The notes below the pieces were generated by a model, which saw only the letters and a program-made list of their open reading frames with translations, made no database searches and was not told the origin of the DNA. The translations under genes were made by a program, and so were the position numbers. Source: Malachius bipustulatus (lineage: Eukaryota > Arthropoda > Insecta > Coleoptera > Melyridae). Taken from it: a stretch of 64,000 nt of DNA. The stretch lies in NCBI GenBank assembly GCA_910589415.1, contig OU342631.1:21080001-21144000 (forward strand), in the 5' to 3' direction. Positions 12,245-23,825 of this stretch are shown piece after piece. Position 1 is the first letter of the stretch. Each line of letters starts with the position of its first letter.

Positions 12245-14600
12245 AATTTACAAATAAATAGCAATTCTTTGTATGTACCTCACTTTGTTTTCTGTATTAA
12301 GGGCAGAAATCTAGTTGGTTGATTATTTTTTATTCTTCATTGGTTGTCTTTCGTGAGAAGTAAACGAAAGATTGGTTTAAGAATACGGTAACCCACCCCT
12401 TTCTAGAAAGTGGATTCCTTTACGAACTTGACTCGATAATAGCCACTATGTAGATCGCTCGGCTGCCGCTACGAAGAGCTCCCAGAAATTGATCAACGAA
12501 AGATTGATATTTTCATATAACTGTCAGTCATTAAAATATTGGTTTTAAGAGCGAAAAGGTAAAGTCAGATTGATTGTTTCTTGAATCAAAGACAAAAGAG
12601 AATACTATACTTCACCAAAAGTTAAAAGTATTATAAGCAGAGTGGGAAGTTTGTGATAAATTTCTGAGTTATAAACAAGTGAAAATTAATTTTCGTAGTT
12701 CAAGGCACTGTACAATTAAAACGACCCAAGATATAGAGGAAAACGGCTTGCATGCCCCAATCTTAACTTTTTATGTACTTTTTTATACACAGATACATTT
12801 GTACTCTCTTTCTTTGTTTTTTATTTAGCGACGCTAATTTAATCGATTTGATTGACTATTTCACTCATCTTATATGATTTTCAAGTAACCTGACCAAACA
12901 CAGACCAAAAGCTATATCGCGATAGGCAGAGCTGCCTCTCAGTTCTGATTGGTCTATCAGCATGGTGATTTGCAACGTCGTAACCATGGATCTTCTTGTT
13001 CTATTTTTATGGCTTGGACACCCTTGTAACCATGGATACGGATCGCTGAACAATGTAAAGTTTAACAGTTCGACAATAAATAATAATTGTAGTTGCACGT
13101 CAAAATGTTTCGCTTCTGCTGAATTAAAATTTTTTGACCTTACCGTTGAAAATATGTTCAAACAAAGAGTTTACTGTTCATAGTCGAACACGACTAAATT
13201 CAACAGGTTTCTCTCTAAAAAATTTAATTTTTTAGAAAAAAAGTTAATTTCAGGCCAGGTCTAGTTCTAAATTGAAATTAATTAGATAATATTCTATCAA
13301 AACACAAAGAGAAGGTACCTACTATACATATACACTATACATCTGCTGGAATAAAAAACTGAAAATATAGTTCAAATGTTAATTAATTATTTTAGTCTCA
13401 TAAATCCCAGAAGTGTTACTTGGTTGTCGTCAAGCTAAACAGTAAAAAGTTCAGGATATTTTTTTACAATGACAGCTCGCTTATTTCCTACCAATTCCGC
13501 ACCTCCTTAATTACAGGTTAGTTACAGCCTAATTTGAATCTATAAAAGAGAGAACTTTCATTTAACTGCGGACATAAGGTAATATGGCAGTTTAATCTTA
13601 TAAAACTTTTAACCGAGCGTTAATTTTATAATACCGACAAAAATTGACGAAACCTACTAGAAAAATACATTGCGAAACGTCGAAACGTGTCAATAATAAT
13701 TTATTATTGTGTAAGTACGTTTTTTGACAGTGATAAAAATATTAAAAGACCGGCTAGTTTAAAATAAAAGCTCTTAACTTAATATCTTGATGTAATTACT
13801 ATAAGTGAAATAAAGGTATAGGTATAAGAAGAACAATAATGGTGTTTTTTTTATAAATGTAAATTAATTGTTTGCATGGTTAAATAGTAGCATGTGTTAC
13901 CATGACTAATCTAAGCTGTATAATTATAATATTATTAAGTAATTAAAACCTGCACAAATTTGATCATAACAATAATTATTATTAATGTTTGGTGGTTCTT
14001 CTAAACATAAGAAATACTGGCAAAATTATATATAGAGTTATTGAAAAACAAAGAAACATTTTTGATCGCTCCTTGATAATGATTATGTTAATAAATTAAT
14101 GATTAATTTTAACGAGATTAAATAGACGATGACGCGTTCTGTAAGTACCCATGGAACTAATTTTTTATTATAAGTATGATATACCTACATACCGGGTGTT
14201 CAAATAATAAATCAACAAATTGTCATTATTATAATATAGCATTGCATATAAAAAGTATAGAAAAACAATTATTACTGTATCGTTATATCTAACGTTAATT
14301 CCAACAATATTTTCAGGAGTTTTTCAAGAAATCCAGAAGTCCGAAGACCAGAAGATGTTAAAACGGTAACCCGAAAGACTCCAATTTCATCAAGAATATG
14401 AGAAAAAAAGTTAAAAGCTATGTAAATAAAATTTTATTGAATTTTCCCTATTGAATTTCCCTAATATACTTCCTTATGATTAGCTATCAATAGTCAAGCA
14501 CCGTGAATTGATACAGCCTACAGCGATAATCATGCCTCGTCCCTCATTGGTCTATGCTATGAGGCATATTGTCAAATAATTACATGCTTGACAACATGTT
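12245..14600. other. AT-rich stretch, no gene recognised
   Basis: Only chance open frames (98 codons minus at 12865-13161, 73 codons plus at 12962-13183) are present. GTAACCATGGAT occurs twice about 50 bp apart near 12980 and 13027. An isolated TACCGGGTGTTCAAATAA near 14190 looks like a solitary element end without a partner. Confidence 0.5.
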
Positions 14601-14647
14601 TCGTAGAAACCTATGTGATTTTTAATCACGTTTTCACTTGTATTATA

Positions 14648-15204
14648 CAGGGTAATCCTGAAATGGCGAACATGGTATACAGGGTGTTGTAGAGGATGTT
14701 CAGAAAGACTGTAAATTTAAAACAAAAATGGTTTCCTCGGCTTCGTTACCGAGGAAACTGCGTGTCCATTTTTTTTTTAATTTAAATCAAAATTGTGTCA
14801 AATTTAAACAACCTCCATTGGCAAAGAGGTATTACGTTCAAAGTTTACCTATTCCCTGAGTTCAACAAAATTTTTCAATGTGGCATCGTTGTTGGAATTC
14901 GAGATTTCGAATAATTATAATAACATCGAATATGTATCCGTGCAACGATTATTGTTTTAAGCTTTGTTGGACTTGCTATTTCATATGTTTCCATGATAAC
15001 ATCTATCTGGGTATTGTAGACCTACACATTATTTTTCTGCCTGAAAAAGGGTATCCAGTGCAGTGTTGTGACTTTATTTTTTACAAAAGTGGTCATATCT
15101 TCTTAAGGGAGCCATACTGGGGAAAAAATTGAATGAACTCGGAATCTTTAATCCACTATGGATGCTGTGGTGCTGTCCGTGTCCGCCATTTCGGGATCAG
15201 CCTG
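14648..15204. mobile_element. TA-flanked fold-back element, 557 bp
   Basis: The left end CAGGGTAATCCTGAAATGGC and the right end GCCATTTCGGGATCAGCCTG are inverted and flanked by TA (14646-14647, 15205-15206). A second CAGGGTGTTG at 14679 follows a TA inside the left arm, which may mark a nested or tandem end. The 84-codon frame at 14878-15132 is Cys/Ile/Phe-rich with no recognisable domain and lies inside the element, so I do not count it as a gene. Confidence 0.75.
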
Positions 15205-15724
15205 TATATGATAATCATGTGGCTTGCCAAAAATGGTACCAAAAAGATTACCAAAAATTATTGTGGCAATTTTTAATACTCGTAAAAAATACAAAACCTA
15301 ATAATAATAATTAATACCAGTTTCTACACTTATTACTAATAGGCCAAATAATTTTGTGTACTTATACCTCGTCCAGTAAATCTCCGGCTGGGCCATAACA
15401 ATGTCCCATTATGGAATAACGACGACAAAATATCATGCTGCATTAACCTTGAACTGCAAAGAATGAATTTCCTTGAATTTTATAGAATTTCCTATAATAA
15501 ACAACATTCCTAAAGTTAACCTTACCATAAATCGAATAACTTTGACGGATTTAAGTTACCCCACCCTGCTGATAGGAATTGCCCGGAATTTCATACTTAT
15601 TATACTCGGTCTAAGCTCTGACTATGTCCTCTATTAGGCAGACATAAATTACCTTTAACTACCTATCCGATCATAAACTATAGTATGTGTGAGATAACTG
15701 ACCAATTCATGACTTTTGAAACGA

Positions 15725-15765
15725 AGACTTGTAAGTACGAAACGTCAATCACTTTTTGACAAGCA
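15725..15765 (+). ncRNA. GAAACGTC motif, possible Penelope-type remnant
   Basis: CGAAGACTTGTAAGTACGAA followed by ACGTCAATCACTTTTTGAC has the order NGAAGA, short stem (CTT-GT-AAG), CGAAACGT that recalls the hammerhead-like motif of Penelope-type elements. The stem is only 3 bp. Treat as motif similarity only. Confidence 0.22.
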
Positions 15766-16296
15766 GAAATTTTTAAGCCCAAAAGCAAACATACATAGAC
15801 AGGTAACCGGTTAAGAATTACCGGTCAAAATTTATGACTGGAAATAATGAAAGAAAGTGAAATCGCGGTCTGTGTAATGTCTGTGTGCAAGGAAATATTC
15901 GGAGTTGGTAAATTCCACACTAAGACTACCTGCTCTCTAATCCCAGAGGTAAATTGCACACCAACCTTTAAAAGGTCTTTAATCCTTATAGGTAATTTCC
16001 ACACCAAGGAAGTATAATTTAATGCTGTTACAGAGGAACCAGAATAAAGATACCTACAGGTAGATTTTTTCTTGTAAATAGTTAAATAAGTCTCCTAAAG
16101 CTTTGTCCACACCAAAGAAACACAGTGGAACATTTTGTTGCTGGTTGCCGCAACCTGTTTATGGAAACAGAAACAACAGCAAAAGTTCCGTAAACATTCT
16201 GTCCACACCAAGGTAATTCAGCTTTGTGAATGTTTCGTTGTGTTGCTGCAACAGGAAACGTTGTGTCTACACCAGTGCAGTGTATGTTTCTAAACA

Positions 16297-16443
16297 ATGT
16301 GGTACGCCGAAGAAGATTTACAGGCAGCAGCAGCTGCAATTGTAATTATTTTACAAAAACACAAAAGACGAGTCCGTAAATGTTGGACTAGACCAAGTCT
16401 CTTAGACAGAAAGTCACAATACATGGTGTCATACGTCTTTTAA
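16297..16443 (+). pseudogene. Harbinger transposase, first N-terminal fragment
   Basis: A 48-codon frame starting MWYAEEDLQAAAAAIVIIL has the basic stretch KHKRRVRKCWTRPSLL followed by DRKSQYMVSYVF. It matches what I know of the HARBI1-like leader, a helical Ala-rich segment followed by an R-x-x-W-x-R-P-W-L-like motif and a Y-[GN]-x-[VL] segment. It ends in a stop where the family normally continues into an L-x-x-D-x-x-x-F segment, so a frameshift or small deletion has occurred. Confidence 0.65.
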
Positions 16444-16495
16444 GTTCATTAAAGAAAGATGATATAATAATGGACATTAAAAAAAAAATTGTCGT

Positions 16496-16650
16496 ATGAG
16501 TAGTACTAATTTGGGTAATCTGATTTGCAAAATTTCACCTTTAATTCAAAAAGAAGATACGAACAATAGAGCTGCTATATCTCCATTGGAACGCCTCCCA
16601 TTAACACTTCGATTTCTTGCAACGGGAGTTTCAAGCTTTGGGAACAATAA
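16496..16650 (+). pseudogene. Harbinger transposase, second N-terminal fragment
   Basis: This frame contains NLICKISPLIQKEDTNNRA then AISPLERLPLTLRFLATGVS. It corresponds to the conserved Harbinger/HARBI1 block (V-x-P-x-I-x-K-x-D-T-x-x-R-x-x-I-x-x-x-E-R-L-x-L-T-L-R-F-L-A-T-G). It lies downstream of the first fragment in a different frame. After FLATG the sequence turns into sub-terminal repeat (GGAAACAATAAGCAAC), so everything from the helix-turn-helix onwards, including all DDE residues, is missing. Codons further along this frame (to 16768) are repeat-derived. Confidence 0.78.
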
Positions 16651-17063
16651 GCAACAACGTGTCCACACTGATAAAAATACCGTTGAGAAACAAAAAATGT
16701 TTACCAATGTTTCTACATTTTCTTTGATCTTTGCCGCTAAATATGGAAACAATAAGCAACTTATATGAACTTTTGTTGCTGCAACCGTAAACAATGAGGA
16801 ACTTAAATAAACTTTTGGCAACATTCAGAAACAAGTTCCAGGAACAAGCAACATAAACAAAATGTTCCTATGTGTTGCTTTCGGTGTGGACAAGGCTCAA
16901 TGCATGCAATAATGCATAATAATGGAGATAAAAAGTTTCTGATAAAATAGTAGTTTTATTTGGTGAATATTTACTTGAGTGGCATGGGTATAGGGCGATT
17001 TGTCTTCTACTTTCGGATAGCTTGTGTCTCTAGAAAAATTGAATTTTAGTACCTACCATTGAA

Positions 17064-17370
17064 TTTTTGCGCCGGCAAGTAGTAGTTGAGAAATAAGGCC
17101 TTAAAGTGTAACTTACTGCCTTAAACTTATTTGCTGCAGTAAGTCAGGTCTTTGGTCAGGGTAGGTTTTTTTTTCCTTCAAATGCTCGTAAAATGAAAAA
17201 AAAAACCTACCTTGACCAAAAACCTGACGGAACCGGTAGCTACTATTGCGGTCTCGTGGAGAGCGGGCTTCCTGTTCGAGCGCATTATTATGTTCGATGG
17301 TACGTATTAGGGTAAGGATCATACTTTGCAGGCCTTATTTCTCAACTATTACTCTTGCCGGCGCAAAAAA
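17064..17370. mobile_element. 307-bp fold-back with inner hairpin
   Basis: The outer arms TTTTTGCGCCGGCAAGTAGT and GTTGAGAAATAAGGCC are mirrored by GGCCTTATTTCTCAAC and TTGCCGGCGCAAAAAA. Inside is a second hairpin: CAGGTCTTTGGTCAGGGTAG near 17135, then an A/T run, then its complement with CTACCTTGACCAAAAACCTG ending near 17226. The inner hairpin sequence recurs at 54828-54904. The 69-codon minus frame here is a shadow. Confidence 0.72.
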
Positions 17371-17639
17371 CAGTTTAGTTAACAATTAGATCATTTCGTT
17401 ATATCTCTTGTTGGTCGACTATACCACTTTAAGATATCAGCGTACGAGTATCTTTACCTGTTGGGTCTCGGTGTGGAATTTACCTATGAGATTACAGGGA
17501 CTTGAATATGTCCAAGTCGTAAAAGGATTACTGGTGTGCAATTTACCTGTGCCCGAAATATTACACAATGGTAGTAGCTACTTCCGGCTGGGCATGTTCA
17601 TCGAATGAACAATAAGTCACTGATATTGGCCAATGACAA

Positions 17640-18800
17640 GTGAGGTCAGGTCAAATTTTGGCACACTGGCTTGCCTGAGTGCCTGACCTGGACTCTAATA
17701 CCATGTTAAGATGATATGCCGTAAAATGACGATCGACGAACCATCTCGCGACCGTATACTCTTCCACTCTTAACTTGTCGATGTTAATTTCCTATGATAA
17801 AAATATCCTGAATTTTTCTCAGATTATTATTGAGTCCAATTTAACCGAGTCCGTATCTCTTGTAGTTCCGAGATTCCGCAATGACGCACCTCGAATTTGA
17901 CTCACTTTTTATATGGTCAAATAATGTAGCCTATTTAATTTCCTAATGGACTAGTAGAATTGTGGCTGTGCAGAATGCAGATACATAAATAAAAAGATTT
18001 TTTTATATTTCAGGTAAGTTTTGGTTTGCAGAGTTAGAATTATTTTTGTTTTAAAAATTCCTCAAAAACTATTTGCTTTTAAAAAATTTTATTTTATTTT
18101 TCTTCATAAAAATATGACTTGGTGACGTGAATAATTTTGTTTCACTAAACATGAATCTATATTTGAACGTTACCTGAAAGCTTCTAAACGGTATCAACTC
18201 AACTACTTTGAGAGATATGTTTCAATGAAACGACTTGCTTTGTTCAGTTAGGTGTATTCATAAAAACTTAGTTGAATTAGGCAGAGTAATGGAAAATTAA
18301 TGTTCATACCTAACTTGAGCGAGGCACTCTTGTTTCACAAAGTGTATAAGCAGCCGTTTTACTTGTAGGTATATAAAGGTATAAAGGTATTGTATATAGG
18401 TAGGTACACTGAATTAGTCGATGAATCTACAAAGCAGGAATCGCCCTTCCATCTATTGAAGTTCTCTCACTAATGTATTACAAACACGATCAGTCAGCTA
18501 ATCGAATTTATTTCATAGAGATGTAGTTTGATATAGCAAGAGCAAGCAAACGTCGACATAAAGGTATTTGATAAACAGGGTCCCAGGAACTAGCTAGTGC
18601 CGAACCAGGGAGCTGTAAACGGATATGCAAGCAGTGTTTGGTTTGCCTGTGTTCCCCGACCGCTTCTGCACGATACAAAGTTAAATGAAGTAATTTGCAT
18701 GAGCAAAAGCACTTGTATAGGATTATTAAGCCATTGTGAGTGCTTACTCGGCATAAGCATCGATAAAGTGAATCTTCAGTAATGGTTATTGAAGCATGTA
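17640..18800. other. AT-rich stretch, no gene recognised
   Basis: A small inverted pair, CAGGTCAAATTTT and GCCTGACCTGG, lies near 17648-17693. The segment 18590-18670 is more GC-balanced but has stops in all frames within about 60 codons, and no exon joining in phase to 18825-19065 was found here. Confidence 0.4.
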
Positions 18801-18824
18801 GGTACTAAGATATATTATACTCAC

Positions 18825-19065
18825 ATTTACCACGCTCAAACTGCCACACTTGATTATTCACAAAAACCTTACTTAGATCAAGAAAGGCCTCGGGCACTGA
18901 ATAATCAACGCGTAAAGGGCTCAAACTCCAATATGGATTTCCATTAACCCTATCCTTTAATGGTGTAGCATGGTTAGGTGTATGCCCAAGCTTCCGCATA
19001 AATGGAACTTTATTATAACTCGATGAAAAAAGTCTCGTTTCTGCATGAACCTTATAAGCATCCAT
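18825..19065 (-). CDS. Candidate first coding exon of an unrecognised protein
   Basis: An ATG at 19065-19063 opens an 80-codon frame that begins MDAYKVHAETRLFSSSYNKV and later holds RKLGHTPNHATPLKDRVNG and PYWSLSPLRVDYSVPEA. An in-frame TAA sits two codons upstream of the ATG, so this is a natural start. The frame runs to WQFERGK and then meets a good 5' splice site (T|GTGAGT at 18825/18824), giving 80 codons plus one base. Residue use is balanced, with no low-complexity runs, unlike neighbouring chance frames, and it overlaps no repeat. I do not recognise the family and found no convincing next exon at lower coordinates. It could still be a chance frame. Confidence 0.42.
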
Positions 19066-19390
19066 CGATTATATTAAATGATGAGCTACTTGTTTATTTT
19101 GCGTTTGATTCCCGGTTGGGTTTTCTTTGTAGGGGAATAGATTTATAGCCCAAATTTAGAGTAAAAAATAAAATTTAAAAAACTTCATATTATGTTAATT
19201 ATTATGTAAACAAGTGCAAGCAGTGTTAATAGCACAGAATTTTTGGAAAAATCGCGGATAAAACTATTGTTCCAAACAAAAAATTGAGGTAAAGCTTGCT
19301 TGCTTGCCACGTATAGAAACTTTCACAAAATAGTTGAGTGAATGTAGAAGTTGACTCAAAAATTGCAGAACATTTTTTTCGTCGCTAATT

Positions 19391-20946
19391 CGAAAGGGTT
19401 TTTGATGGAGACCTTAACCCTGAATTTGTGCATTGTCCGCCGCCATTTCCGCCATCTTGAATTCGGTTTCTTTCCAACCGCTCATATCTCGCGTTTTATA
19501 CGTTCCGGGGTTATTTCTCCAGAGCATCTGAGACCCGCATCGACAGTTTCTCAATTTCAAGTATTTAGAAAAAAAATCAACCTAGTTGGGTGATTCGTCG
19601 TCCGCCAATCCATGTTCGATGTTGCTCTGTTCGTTATCGTGCTACTTTGAAAACTGTAATAATAAAACTCGCACTGGCGGTTTTAACGGTTTGCGGTTCG
19701 CGCTGCAGTTTATTTAACTAAATATACTTAATGCAAATTAATTAACATCAACGAAATGTTCGTTAAATCTATGCTAAGGCAGTGTTTTACTTTAATTTTA
19801 AGATATTCAGGTAAACGGGATAATTCTTGTCAGTTTGTATCCAAAGAAAAAAGTAAACGCAATTAAAAATATGAATATTATTTAAATATGTATGTATTTT
19901 AGAATAAGTCTCCTGAGGGTCTGCAATGACCGCTTTTCCGCCGATGGAAAATCCAAAATATAGCAATAACATACAGGAAAAAATCGAAAAAATTCACGTT
20001 TGTCAGCTGCAGACGGCGCAAATGGATGGTTACAGCAAAATATGGAAAAAATCTCAGGACCATACTATTACTATCGAAATTGAAAAAAATTTCGAAGCCG
20101 TGTATACGCACTCACGCACAAAAATTCAACGCCCACGGCAAGAACGGTCTTTATCCTACTAAAAAAGCGATTGCAACGGCGAGCATTACCTCCAGATAAA
20201 CGAATTCGGCAACAAAGCGCCGATGACAAACCTGGATTTATTCGAGTTTTTCCATAAGAGAAAAATTTTCCCCCAAAATGACTAAATTTCACATAGTTTT
20301 TGTTTTAAAAAATTTCAGGGGGAACGTTATTTTTCAATTACAATGGGAAAAGTGCGTTGCTGTGGAAAAAGTTTATTTATTTTTTCTCGTAACCAGCGCC
20401 GCCTTACTGACAATAGTGATTTTTTTAGAATTATTCCTGAATATTATTTGATTATTCATATTTGTAATTGTTTTAAACGCGGTAAATAACGACGTGTATT
20501 ATTATAGATTTCAAAATAGTACGGTAATAAACAACGCAACTTCGAGCGTAATTGGCTAGCAATTAAGGAATCAACCAATCGGTATGATTTTTTTTTAAAC
20601 TTTGGAAATTGAGCCTATTTTAAATTAGTAAACTGTCGACGAGGGTTTCAGATGCACTGGAAAACAGCTATGCGCGAAGAAAACTGGCGCAAGAGTTTTT
20701 TTTTCCAAAAAAACTAAATTTTCGACGCTAATAATTATTTTTTACCCGTGCATTGGGAAGTTTTATTTGATATAGACTCAATTGAACAATAAATCCTGAC
20801 GGGTCCAACGACTCCGGAACAATTGCTATGGGATGATTAGAACGCGAAAATGAGCGTAAAAAAATGTAATTCAAGATGGCGGCAGATGGGACAATTTTGA
20901 CAATGCGCCAATTCAGGGTTAAAAAGGTCTCCATCGAAGGGGGCAC
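19391..20946. mobile_element. Large fold-back element, about 1.55 kb
   Basis: The left arm TTTTGATGGAGACCTTAACC, CTGAATTTGTGCATTGTC and CGCCATCTTGAATTCGG is mirrored by AAGATGGCGG, GACAATGCGCCAATTCAGG and GTTAAAAAGGTCTCCATCGA at the right end. Similarity continues inwards (GTTCCGGGGTTATT against CGACTCCGGAAC; CAGAGCATCTGAGACCC against GGGTTTCAGATGCACTGG). Arm identity is moderate. The centre (19620-20560) is GC-richer in patches and has a 78-codon plus frame at 19926-20162 (Lys/Ile/Gln-rich, no recognised domain). No target duplication was resolved. Confidence 0.7.
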
Positions 20947-20999
20947 ACGTATAAAATATTCCTAAATGCACTCGTCTAAAAATTCACAGTAAGTTATAG

Positions 21000-23800
21000 T
21001 TCACCAGAACCAATTTGGGTCTTGCACTTGTTATTGAAGAAGAAGAATAGTCAAATATTGACATTTTTTTATTGGCCGATTCATACCGAAATCATTATAT
21101 TGAATAAATAGATAAACAGGAGTGAGGATTTTTTCTAAATTTGAAATGGCATTGAAAAGGCTAGAAATAGCGTCTCTAATACAGAAAGAATAAATTCCTT
21201 TCAAATTTACATACATAATTCATTGTATTAAGTAAAATTTATTCAACCTACCGTTAAAGAAAATCATTTATCAGTTGATTCAATGTTTCCCTCTGTCTCT
21301 GAACTAAATAGCTGAGCTATTTGACATCGCGGGGGTTCGTTATTTAGTTCCAGATTCGTGCCCGGCACTACTATAATAAAACCGGAGTCATTTCATAGTG
21401 CGCGTTGTAGTACGTTGTAGAAAGCGAACATTGAAAATTTAAATAATTACAGTATTCGTGACTTACTCGAAATAAATTCACATTCGAATGATTCCTCTGG
21501 ACGTAAATTTAGTCAGGCGAAGTCATGATTATATGCCCTTTCATGGACCCTGGCTGCGGGCGCAGTATATGCCCGTTGTTAACTACATACTTGCCCTGCC
21601 ATACGGGGTTAAAAGATACTGAATTCGATAAATAATTTCACCAGGTCACGCCAAACAGTCATGCATTTAATATCCAGTAACCACTCGGATACCTTCATAC
21701 CTTCACCCAAATTATTATCATTCGTGATTCTCTTACCGACAAAAAAATTCACCTACAAAAAACTTAACTATACCTACTTAGTATAGAGGCTAATCTTCAA
21801 GGATTTGTTCCTGACGTTAAAGCTTACCTTTTTCATAATAGCAATAATTAATTTTCAATTATTTCAAAAAACTACATACCAACTTAACGTGCTATAGAAT
21901 TCTTATGGAAAAAGTGCTCACTTGCTAAAATATAAATGGTAGGTAAACAAGATTTTGAAAATTCTATCGTTGAACCAAACAAAATTTTTACCAGTCTCGT
22001 TACTACTTATTTAATTCTCAAAATTGAAGGACTATAAGTTGCCAATTAGCTAAAGTTCATAGTTCAGAGAAAAAAAATTAAAAAAAAAACAATTATTACT
22101 TGTCAAATTTTATTTTTTATTTAACATATTTTTAACCCCAATTTGAATTTCTACCCCTACCGCGTTCCACCACCATTCAATGTCATATTTTTCATAAATG
22201 GCAACCTACCTTATTGATTGAATCCTAAAATTTATTGATTTATTGCCTTATCCAGTCATTCATATATTTCTTCTTCTACAAGTATTCCTCCCGCTGTTTT
22301 AAATATTGAAGAACAAGAAATGAAGAATACCTAACAAATTAATAAAGAGATAAAAATTAGAAAGCAAGTTATTTGAAGATTGAGGATTGAGGTACTTACT
22401 TACTCAATAGGTAGGTACCGTTGGAATAAATTCTCGATTCAAACCCCGGGGGATAAATTATGTTACCAGAATATTCGAGCCTCTAATTACCTACGTGCTA
22501 TAAAAAATTCTTGAATATTTTAAATTGAACTGTTTGAATTATGACGTTCAATTTAATGTCAATTTGTATTATATTTATGAAAAAAATGTGATTTCCTTTC
22601 ATCAACGTCGACGTCATTCTTAATTCTAAAGTGACATTAACACATCTAGGTGTCACATACACACTCGCATTAACATACATCAAAAGTAAGGCAAATAATA
22701 CGGAGCCTGGATCTTGGATGCTTAGCCAGCCGAGAGAGAGAGATAACGTTCAACTCCCGTGGCGTGGGAGTGAGATAAGTGACACAGACTTATATTCCGA
22801 ATGAAAACTCCACAATGAGATTATTCACACACAAATACCTGCTTTAGGCAACAATATAAAACTTTAGATTTGTTATTTTTTTAATGCCTTTTCGTTCCTC
22901 CCGGCGCATTCTACCTGATATACGATTTCTGAATTTTTATGAAAAGTCATGTTCACCTTTATGAAAGGTCTATTTTAAAATGCAAGATAAGCTTCGGTCC
23001 CTTTGAATCCGATTTGATCTATATGTCTTTCATTCATATGTAATATTATGCCTTCCCTTTTAAGGGTGCATTTTATGTTTATGATTTCAAGACTTCTTAT
23101 TTTTTCCTCGCCGATGGTCACTTATTCTTTCATTGCAATCGGATTCTTTTCCAATTTAACCTATTTGGTTTTCTAGTGATAATATTCGGTTCCTTTGAAG
23201 TTTGTAAAATACCTACTTACGATTTTATACTTCAACATAAAATGTTAACCTCAGGCTTTTTATTTATTTCGTCGGTGAAACATTTTTCTTTTCATTGCTA
23301 TGACAGGAAGCAGCTCTGAAAGTGAAGCGATATGAATTCCGCAGAATTTTGTGTTTCACGGAAAAAACCTAAAACAAAAACTCATTGTCGACATTCTCTG
23401 ACTAACTCCCCCGGACTGTTTTGAGGTTTGCTTCCAGCCAAATAGCCCAGTCATTTTAGAAGAAAAAAATGCAAACCCAAAAGTTAATTATTATTGTCGG
23501 CAGAAATTTTTTGATGCAGTCTTATTCCCCCTCATCAGAGATGCTTATTAAAGTGCAAAATTATTACAAATCACCCCCAGGTGTTAGCCGCCATCTTGAA
23601 GGAGGTGAGTTTGTTTTTCCTCATTCTCTCTGTAGTTTTTGATTTTTGGGAAAAAACGCCCATTCCCAAACTTGTGAGTGCAAGTTAATTCTCTACATTT
23701 TATGTCATAATATTTTTTCTGATATTATTCTTGTTGTTTATAACAAAAATTACGCATAATAAGCTTCAGGGAAGGGGTTGAAATGTAATTTTTGCACTGT
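21000..23800. other. AT-rich stretch, no gene recognised
   Basis: Nothing codes convincingly here. The short segment 21525-21600 is GC-richer (ATGGACCCTGGCTGCGGG) but lacks paired splice sites in phase. A CTCCCGTGGCGTGGGAG hairpin lies near 22755. Confidence 0.45.
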
Positions 23801-23825
23801 TTTTAAATGGCAAAGTTATAACTTA

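Larger units (their letters stand above)
16099..16897 (+). mobile_element. Non-autonomous PIF/Harbinger-type DNA transposon
   Basis: The ends are inverted: AGCTTTGTCCACACCAAAG on the left, and the complement of AGCCTTGTCCACACCGAAAG on the right. They continue inwards in similar GTTGC/GCAAC-rich sequence with variants of CAACAA, GGAAAC and AACATT. Two plus-strand frames inside resemble the N-terminal part of insect Harbinger (DDE_Tnp_4) transposases. The catalytic half is absent and replaced directly by sub-terminal repeat, so the copy cannot move on its own. TAA (16096-16098) and CAA (16898-16900) flank it, a possible 3-bp TWA target duplication with one change. Confidence 0.8.
15890..17570. 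repeat. Outer palindrome interrupted by later insertions
   Basis: The block 15905-16010 (GGTAAATTCCACACTAAG ... GGTAAATTGCACACCAAC ... GTAATTTCCACACCAAGG) is repeated as its reverse complement at about 17470-17560 (GGTGTGGAATTTACCTATGA ... GGTGTGCAATTTACCTGTG). Within each arm a unit of about 50 bp is tandemly repeated. Between the arms sit the PIF/Harbinger derivative (16099-16897) and a separate 307-bp fold-back (17064-17370). The simplest reading is an older fold-back element split by two younger insertions. Confidence 0.6.

Noticed and set aside
14878..15132. 84-codon Cys-rich frame
   Set aside because: It lies inside a fold-back element, its composition follows the repeat, and it has no signal peptide or ordered cysteine pattern.
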